Positions 7,689-11,666 of a DNA stretch of 11,666 nucleotides are shown here, one piece after another. The notes beneath the pieces were generated by a model, which saw nothing but the letters and a program-made list of their open reading frames with translations, did no database searches and had not been told where the DNA came from. The stretch is from a bacterium (GTDB lineage: Bacteria > Bacillota_A > Clostridia > Lachnospirales > Lachnospiraceae). A program made the position numbers and the translations under genes. Location of the stretch: NCBI GenBank assembly GCA_004562915.1, contig SFQZ01000080.1, forward strand, positions 1 to 11,666. Direction: 5' to 3'. Numbering within the stretch: position 1 is the stretch's first letter; each line of letters starts with the position of its first letter.

Positions 7689-8543
7689 CTACCTCTCTTT
7701 CACTTTTCTCGTCTTTTTTCTTATCTGTGGCTGTTTGTGTTGTATCTGCCTCTGGTTCTTGGGCTTTACTCCTTTTGAAACAATATCTTGTCTCGTTTTC
7801 TCCGCTTCTTTCTTCCTCGTTGCCTGAATTTCTTTTAATTCTTCACGTACAGAATATTTTTTCGGTGTGCCAGTCGTATAAAACTTAGAAGTACCCTCGG
7901 CGGTTATTCTGTGCTTCTCTGATGTAGGCTCGGACTGATGGGATTTCTCTGTCTCTGCCAAAGAGGGGTTTTGCTGCTTTTTCTCTTTCCTTACCGGATC
8001 ACCCAATAATTCTTCCATAAGTTTATCCTCTTGTGATTTATCCGGTCTGTCTTTCTCTGGCACAGGCTTCCCGTCTTTCGTGACATTCTCCTTTGTTTTT
8101 TCTTTGGACAGATGATTTTTTTCTTCTCTTGCTTTTTGAATTTCCGTTTTAATTTTTGCTGCTTCACTAACTGATGCAAACTGAAAACGTTCCACAATTC
8201 GATTGATACGTGGCGCATCCTCTTCTTTCACCATAATATCCACCATACCGTCACTGCTCCCTTTAGGATTACGCACTGCACAGTATAGGATTCCATAGCG
8301 TTTTGCCTCCTGCACAAATTTCTTCAGATCACTTTCCTTTACGGAAAACACTGTCAGCGGTTTCCCTGACCGTACAAGAGTTTCCAGCCTTGCCCTTCCT
8401 CTTGTCTTTTTCTGTTCTTTCAAGACAGCATACAAAAGTACAGCAAGCTGTTTTGCCCCGGCACCGGATATCTTTAATGCAGCTTCTCCTACCTCTAATG
8501 ACATCCTCACCACCTGATCAGCGGCTTCGCCTGATGTGTTCAT
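7689..8543 (-). CDS. pcfB: PcfB family (DUF3801) coupling-protein accessory factor
   Basis: This is a 284-aa protein starting at MNTSGEAADQVVRMSLEVGE. The ATG at 8543 has GAAGGAGG about 9 nt upstream; a 14-residue longer frame begins at 8585 but is Arg-rich, unlike the family N-terminus, and lacks such a site. Residues 1-125 are the conserved DUF3801 domain (AKQLAVLLYAVLKEQ, LTVFSVKESDLKKFVQEAK, KRYGILYCAVR). The remaining 160 residues are Lys/Glu/Gln-rich, repetitive in composition and probably disordered. In pCF10, PcfB works with the PcfC coupling protein in substrate presentation; here VirD4 would be that partner. The start overlaps the relaxase 3' end by 26 bp, so the two are probably translated in step. 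Confidence 0.9.
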   Translation of the reverse strand: MNTSGEAADQVVRMSLEVGEAALKISGAGAKQLAVLLYAVLKEQKKTRGRARLETLVRSGKPLTVFSVKESDLKKFVQEAKRYGILYCAVRNPKGSSDGMVDIMVKEEDAPRINRIVERFQFASVSEAAKIKTEIQKAREEKNHLSKEKTKENVTKDGKPVPEKDRPDKSQEDKLMEELLGDPVRKEKKQQNPSLAETEKSHQSEPTSEKHRITAEGTSKFYTTGTPKKYSVREELKEIQATRKKEAEKTRQDIVSKGVKPKNQRQIQHKQPQIRKKTRKVKER

Positions 8544-9975
8544 GGCTTTTATCCTCCTTCTTCTGATTATTTTCCTGCCGCACAATCTGTAATTTTTCTT
8601 TCATTACACCGGAACGTGCAGCGATTCCGTCACAGAGCATCACCTCCTTTCTGAGCGTACCAATCTGCTCCGTCAAAGATGAAATCTCTGCCTTAATTCC
8701 AGACAGCTTATCTTCATCCTTAATACTGCGGCTTTGGTATCGCAAATGTTTTCTTGTGTCCGCAAGCTGTGTCATCTGCCCCTGCAACCTTTCTTTCAAC
8801 GAAAAAAGCTCCTCTGCTGTATCAATGTGATAACGGCAGAGAAGCCTTGTCTCTTTTGAAATCGTATCTAATTTTCTTAAATCTTCCCGCAATAAAAAAT
8901 GGAGCTGCTTTGGATTAACGGGCGGTCTGTTCTTTGGAAATATCCCCAACAGATAACAATAGTGAAAATATAATCCCCGCAGTCCTCCGATTTTTCGTCT
9001 GACTGGCAACGTTCCATACATCCGAACCACATACGTTTTTTTCTGTGGTTCATGTTCCATTCTTTGTATTGCTGACTTTTCATTGGACTGTTCCAATAAT
9101 CTCTGGCGAATAGCCTCAAGAGTATAATTCTCTCCGAAGTTACGGGCAAGCTTTACTCCTCTTTCTCTGCCTTGCGGACAAATAGTAATATCTTTTCCAA
9201 ACTTAAAGGAATAGCCCTTTTCCTTCAGGTAATGAAAAAACTGTTTTTCTGTTCTTGCCATCTCGATTGCTTCATCCACATCAGCTTTAATCAATCCCCG
9301 GTAAGTCGGTCTGCCCTCCTGCTCCGCTCTCCATTCTCCATAATGCTTTGCCTTTCCTGCTTTTGGATTTTCGATAACGGACAATCTATACTCCCCGCAC
9401 AGCTTGTCGGACACATTCCGCATATCCCGATAATCCTGATTGGTACGGTGATATCTGCGTCCGTCAGCAAACGAAACAGAATTAACCACAAAATGATTAT
9501 GAAGATGGTGTGCTTTGTCCAAATGTGTTGCCACAAGCACTTGAAAACGCTCTCCCCATAATTCTTCTGCCAGCTTCACGCCTATCTCATGTGCCATCGC
9601 CGGAGTACATTCCCCCGGTGCAAAAGACTGGTATCCATGAAATGCCATAATACCTTCGTCTTTTCCATACCTTTTTTTGACTGCCATCATCTCACTACGT
9701 GCAGTAGTCGGTGTACAGTTGATACCAGAAACATACTGCTGCATAATTATTTCAGATTCATTATCAATACTGTCACCTTCCCCTGATTTGTTCTTACGTC
9801 TGGTCTTTTCTTCATTTACCGCATACGCAATAACATCTGTCAGTCCCTGTGTGTCTTGTTCTGACATATCCGGTGTTTCCACAAAATCAGGATTTTCTGT
9901 CTTTTCCGGATTTTCCACATAGACAACAACTTTTCCAAGCCATCCTTTGACACTCCAGATTGAAGTAGTTGCCAT
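8518..9975 (-). CDS. MOBP-type relaxase (mobilisation nuclease)
   Basis: This is a 485-aa protein. It has the HUH-type metal site THLDKAHHLHNHFVVN (H151 and H157-L-H159-N-H161) and a conserved AFHGYQSFAPGE at about 111-122. The N-terminal motif VVVYVENPEKT places a candidate nucleophilic tyrosine at Y19; a second, similar motif, VIAYAVNEEKT, places another at Y51. The enzyme would cut one strand at oriT, stay covalently attached and pilot it through the channel. Residues about 360-470 are predicted coiled coil, from repeated Leu spacing in a charged region. It lies 2 bp downstream of MobC, which normally helps assemble the relaxosome. The start ATG at 9975 has GAAGGG inside the mobC end. No disruption is seen. 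Confidence 0.95.
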   Translation of the reverse strand: MATTSIWSVKGWLGKVVVYVENPEKTENPDFVETPDMSEQDTQGLTDVIAYAVNEEKTRRKNKSGEGDSIDNESEIIMQQYVSGINCTPTTARSEMMAVKKRYGKDEGIMAFHGYQSFAPGECTPAMAHEIGVKLAEELWGERFQVLVATHLDKAHHLHNHFVVNSVSFADGRRYHRTNQDYRDMRNVSDKLCGEYRLSVIENPKAGKAKHYGEWRAEQEGRPTYRGLIKADVDEAIEMARTEKQFFHYLKEKGYSFKFGKDITICPQGRERGVKLARNFGENYTLEAIRQRLLEQSNEKSAIQRMEHEPQKKTYVVRMYGTLPVRRKIGGLRGLYFHYCYLLGIFPKNRPPVNPKQLHFLLREDLRKLDTISKETRLLCRYHIDTAEELFSLKERLQGQMTQLADTRKHLRYQSRSIKDEDKLSGIKAEISSLTEQIGTLRKEVMLCDGIAARSGVMKEKLQIVRQENNQKKEDKSHEHIRRSR

Positions 9976-9977
9976 CT

Positions 9978-10313
9978 TTACTGCCCTTCCACTTTCTCTG
10001 GAAGAATGACCGCCTCTGTAATTTTCGCTACCGTCTTTTCAAACGCTCGCATATTCTGATCGTAACGCTGTACATCAATCACATTCAGAGTATGTGCTTT
10101 CTGTGCAATCTGATTTAAATTGTTTCCAATCTTATTCAGTTCCCGCATCATGGAGTAATAATCCGGCGGTGGTGCGTCCCTTGGAACCACACCGTTGATG
10201 ACCTGACGCAAATACGCCTCGCGGTTCAATCCACTTTTTCTCACTTTTTTATCAAGGCTCTCTGCTTCTTTCTTGTTGAGCCGAAATAAAATCGGTATAT
10301 TTCTTTTTCTCAT
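9978..10313 (-). CDS. mobC: MobC family relaxosome protein
   Basis: This is a 111-aa protein with a basic N-terminus, MRKRNIPILFRLNKKEAESL, of ribbon-helix-helix type. The MobC signature RELNKIGNNLNQIAQKAH lies at residues 57-74. MobC proteins bind oriT and help the relaxase melt or reach the nick site. The ATG overlaps the preceding stop codon (ATGA, 10310-10313), and the relaxase starts 2 bp after the mobC stop. A likely DNA target is the inverted-repeat region at 11396-11514, which is an inference. Confidence 0.94.
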   Translation of the reverse strand: MRKRNIPILFRLNKKEAESLDKKVRKSGLNREAYLRQVINGVVPRDAPPPDYYSMMRELNKIGNNLNQIAQKAHTLNVIDVQRYDQNMRAFEKTVAKITEAVILPEKVEGQ

Positions 10314-11266
10314 CGCTCCATATTCCTTTCTTTTTCTATGGATGCCTCCACCTGACTAAGACAGTTTCTTACCCGGTCATATTCATACACCCGGTCTGAC
10401 AGCACTTCCTCTCTGGCTACTTCAGAGGCATTTACTTCTCTCACCAGTTTTCCTAATTCTTTCGGAGTCATTCCTAAATTTTTCGGAACAACAATGCACT
10501 CATGCACAGATGACGGCAAAATATAACATCCCCCATCAAATTTTTCATCTATCCTTTTTAATATATCCGGGTAAATCAATACCGTAGCACCGTTTGTCTG
10601 ATCCGAATTGGACAGAACAAATAATTCATCATAATCCATTTTTTCATTTTCGTTCATTAAATTTTCTGTTGGTGTCTTATTAAATTGAATCCCCTGAATC
10701 ACTGTTTCCATGCTCTGTAAAACCGCCGGATGCCTCCGCACACCATTTTCAAATGCTACCTTATGAATTTCCGGCAAAGGTATCTTCCACGCCTTTATCA
10801 TTTCATTTGTAATATTCATGCTTGCTCTGCCCACATCATAGGGAAATACGATTTTATAAATCACTGCCAGATCTTGCACCCTCTTATAAGGCATTCGGTA
10901 CAACATTCTTTGATTTGCTTTTTGATTGACCAATACCGGCTCAATATAATGTTTCACTGTTTCATATTCCAGAAAATCAACCTTGTCTACAATATTATGT
11001 CTTTCATTGACTTTCAAAAAGAAATCTGCTATTTCTTTCATAACCGTTTCTATAGATTTGCCATGTCTGATTTCATCATAAAATGGATCTGTATAAATAG
11101 TCGAACTAATACTTTTGTCTGGCATACCAAAGTTGACTCCGGTCATAATGGTTCCATTATTTTTTTGACTTTCTACTACAGTACATTCCACATCCTGAAA
11201 TTCGTCTGGAAGATATTCTTTAATATTCTGCACGATGCCTTCCGCAAATACTTTATTTGTTCCCAA
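10310..11266 (-). CDS. DUF5688 family protein of unknown function
   Basis: The product is 318 aa from the TTG start chosen here. The sequence resembles DUF5688 proteins, which are common in Clostridia mobile elements. Recognisable parts are VNFGMPDKSISSTIYTDPFY, a middle LYRMPYKRVQDLAVIYKI, and the C-terminal GGCYILPSSVHECIVVPKN followed by EVNASEVAREEVLSDRVYEY. No catalytic motif, signal peptide or membrane segment is seen, so it is probably cytoplasmic. The TTG at 11266 is preferred over the GTG at 11275 because GAGGTGGTC, close to the 16S complement, ends just before it, giving an 8-nt spacing; that site would overlap the GTG itself. It heads the mob genes and ends in an ATGA overlap with mobC. 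Its role in transfer is unknown. Confidence 0.85.
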   Translation of the reverse strand: MGTNKVFAEGIVQNIKEYLPDEFQDVECTVVESQKNNGTIMTGVNFGMPDKSISSTIYTDPFYDEIRHGKSIETVMKEIADFFLKVNERHNIVDKVDFLEYETVKHYIEPVLVNQKANQRMLYRMPYKRVQDLAVIYKIVFPYDVGRASMNITNEMIKAWKIPLPEIHKVAFENGVRRHPAVLQSMETVIQGIQFNKTPTENLMNENEKMDYDELFVLSNSDQTNGATVLIYPDILKRIDEKFDGGCYILPSSVHECIVVPKNLGMTPKELGKLVREVNASEVAREEVLSDRVYEYDRVRNCLSQVEASIEKERNMER

Positions 11267-11369
11267 GCTGACCACCTCTCTTCTTCTTTTGCTTCTCCTT
11301 TATCTGATGATATTTCACCATCCTTTTGCATCTTTTGCTTTTATGTGTACTCTCTAATTCAACTCGCAT
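11253..11369 (-). CDS. 38-aa basic micro-ORF at the operon head
   Basis: The ORF runs from ATG at 11369 to TAA at 11255-11253. The product begins MRVELESTHKSKRCKRMVKY and continues with a Lys/Gln/Arg-rich stretch ending GGQLGNK. A perfect AGGAGG at 11376-11381 lies 6 nt from the ATG, one of the best ribosome sites in the window. Its 3' end overlaps the DUF5688 start in another frame, so the DUF5688 ribosome site lies inside this ORF. It could be a small nucleic-acid-binding protein or a leader peptide that couples translation. No family is recognised; the strong ribosome site and the overlap are the only support. Confidence 0.55.
   Translation of the reverse strand: MRVELESTHKSKRCKRMVKYHQIKEKQKKKRGGQLGNK
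11270..11278 (-). promoter_or_regulatory. ribosome binding site deciding the DUF5688 TTG start
   Basis: GAGGTGGTC on the minus strand differs by one base from GAGGTGATC, the complement of the 16S rRNA 3' end. It places its GAGG core 8 nt from the TTG at 11266 and overlaps the alternative GTG at 11275. It lies inside the upstream micro-ORF, so ribosomes finishing that ORF would pass over it. Confidence 0.5.
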
Positions 11370-11395
11370 AACAGTCCTCCTCTATTGAAAGGGTA

Positions 11396-11412
11396 TTAGG
11401 GGTTTCCCCTAA
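11396..11412. repeat. perfect inverted repeat TTAGGGG-ttt-CCCCTAA
   Basis: Two 7-bp arms pair perfectly across a 3-nt loop, 14 nt before the AGGAGG of the micro-ORF on the minus strand. No U-tract follows on either strand, so a terminator is unlikely. It could be a protein-binding site within oriT or a translation-modulating hairpin. Confidence 0.7.
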
Positions 11413-11418
11413 CAAGCT

Positions 11419-11459
11419 GCCTTTAGATAGTCCGCTTTTAAGGCAGGCTATCCAAAGGC
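11419..11459 (-). repeat. 17-bp inverted repeat, strong hairpin on minus strand
   Basis: The arms are GCCTTTGGATAGCCTGC (11459-11443) and GCGGACTATCTAAAGGC (11435-11419) around a 7-nt loop, CTTAAAA. On the minus strand 14 Watson-Crick pairs, two G·U pairs and one C·A mismatch form. On the plus strand the wobble positions become A·C mismatches, so folding favours the minus strand, which is the operon transcript strand. No U-tract follows. It is the largest hairpin in the window. Confidence 0.75.
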
Positions 11460-11469
11460 GTTGCTTGCT

Positions 11470-11497
11470 GGTATAGTGTATTTCCTACGCCACTCAA
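11470..11497 (-). promoter_or_regulatory. weak promoter-like pair for the transfer operon
   Basis: TTGAGT (11497-11492) and TATACC (11475-11470) are separated by 16 nt on the minus strand. Each matches the sigma-A consensus at four of six positions. It would give a leader of about 90-95 nt that includes the two downstream hairpins. The match is modest, and transcription could equally enter from the upstream gene. Confidence 0.3.
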
Positions 11498-11514
11498 AAA
11501 ATACTTTAAGTGGC
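11489..11514 (-). repeat. 10-bp inverted repeat GCCACTTAAA / TTTGAGTGGC
   Basis: The arms (11514-11505 and 11498-11489) pair over ten positions with one G·U wobble on the minus strand and a 6-nt loop, GTATTT. It lies 40 bp downstream of the stop codon of the preceding gene. No U-tract follows the stem, so it is not a clear terminator. Its right part overlaps the possible -35 element. Confidence 0.65.
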
Positions 11515-11553
11515 ACAGATACCTGCCGAAAATAAAATCTGCTTATAGCTTTT

Positions 11554-11666
11554 TTACTCCTTCCGGATGCCGTCCGCGACCATCTGGATACACAGATCTT
11601 CGGCAAGCTGTCTGGTTCGTATTTCGCATCCGATCCCGTTCGGATGCCAGTCGGAATCATGAATAT
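11554..11666 (-). CDS. C-terminal end of an unrecognised gene (partial)
   Basis: The frame enters from the right edge and ends at TAA (11556-11554). It gives 36 residues, starting IHDSDWHPNGIGCEIRTRQL and continuing to MVADGIRKE. The balanced Asp/Glu/Ala/Ile composition looks like a real protein. A longer overlapping frame on the same strand (70 codons, 11660-11448) is Ser/Arg-rich, runs through the hairpins and has no ribosome site, so this shorter frame is preferred. I do not recognise the family. It lies upstream of the mobilisation operon, so it probably belongs to the same element. Confidence 0.5.
   Translation of the reverse strand, partial: IHDSDWHPNGIGCEIRTRQLAEDLCIQMVADGIRKE

Larger units (their letters stand above)
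11390..11553. other. candidate origin of transfer (oriT) / structured leader region
   Basis: This gene-free stretch separates the upstream gene from the mobilisation operon and contains three consecutive inverted repeats (11396-11412, 11419-11459, 11489-11514). In related elements oriT usually lies beside the relaxosome genes and is marked by such repeats. Possible IncP-like nick cores occur more than once: AGCCTGCC at about 11442-11449 on the minus strand, and GCTTGC at 11463-11468 on the plus strand. The sequence cannot decide between them. The repeats could instead act in RNA as a leader, and the two roles are compatible. Confidence 0.45.

Noticed and set aside
8544..8585. Longer pcfB start at 8585
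   Set aside because: The extra residues (MCGRKIIRRRRIKA) do not fit the family N-terminus, and the good ribosome site is placed for the ATG at 8543.
10730..11371. 213-codon open frame on the plus strand
   Set aside because: It is a shadow of the DUF5688 gene and micro-ORF; the product is Cys/His/Phe/Ile-rich without domain features or a ribosome site.
11396..11412. Rho-independent terminator before the operon
   Set aside because: The stem is short and no U-tract follows on either strand, and the operon's own ribosome site comes directly after it.
11463..11485. pMV158-like (MOBV) nick region, from TATAGTGTATT on the plus strand
   Set aside because: The likeness is only a few AT-rich bases, and the relaxase here is of MOBP type, not MOBV.
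11448..11660. 70-codon minus-strand frame through the hairpin region
   Set aside because: It is Ser/Arg-rich, has no Shine-Dalgarno within the visible sequence, and crosses two inverted repeats. Another frame over the same bases looks like a true gene end.
1..11666. Integrase, attachment sites, CRISPR, tRNA or defence genes
   Set aside because: Both strands were read for these. All substantial frames are accounted for by transfer genes, and no repeat array or cloverleaf was seen.

Overview
The window is almost entirely the conjugation (mobilisation plus type IV secretion) module of an integrative and conjugative element of the Tn1549 / Clostridioides difficile CTn type. It reads throughout from the minus strand, so the biological order runs from right to left. 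Strong AGGAGG-type ribosome binding sites, TTG/GTG starts, moderately low GC and the gene families (PcfB, PrgI, CD1108-like and CD1110-like proteins, a VirB2-like pilin) point to a Firmicute, most likely a gut Clostridia/Lachnospiraceae host. No integrase, attachment site, cargo gene, rRNA, tRNA or CRISPR array is visible, so the ends of the element lie outside the window.

Layout in direction of transcription. (1) 11666-11554: the last 36 codons of an unrecognised gene. (2) 11553-11370: a gene-free stretch with three consecutive inverted repeats and a weak promoter-like pair. It is the best candidate for the origin of transfer and/or a structured leader of the operon. (3) 11369-9978: a 38-aa basic micro-ORF, a DUF5688 protein, and MobC. 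(4) 9975-8518: a MOBP-type relaxase. (5) 8543-6565: PcfB (coupling-protein accessory factor), an ArdC-like ssDNA-binding protein whose zinc-protease motif is degenerate, and a 67-aa protein of unknown role. (6) 6578-776: the transfer machine, made up of the VirD4 coupling ATPase, a VirB2/Maff2-like pilin candidate, a VirB6/TrbL-like channel protein, a PrgI (VirB3-like) protein and the VirB4 ATPase. (7) 743-1: the first 247 residues of a VirB1-like cell-wall hydrolase that continues past the window edge.

The genes form one tightly packed, probably translationally coupled operon: neighbours overlap by 1-26 bp or are separated by less than about 35 bp. The single exception is an 81-bp gap after the pilin gene, which holds a strong stem-loop. 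Together, MobC and the relaxase would nick oriT, PcfB and VirD4 would deliver the relaxase-DNA complex, and the pilin, VirB6, PrgI and VirB4 would form the envelope channel. The wall hydrolase would open the peptidoglycan, and the ArdC-like protein would bind and perhaps protect incoming single-stranded DNA.

Most of this is a known module. The points worth a second look are the three-hairpin region upstream of the operon, the long-leader pilin and the hairpin after it, the protease-dead ArdC-like protein, the doubled tyrosine motif in the relaxase, and two small genes of unknown function.
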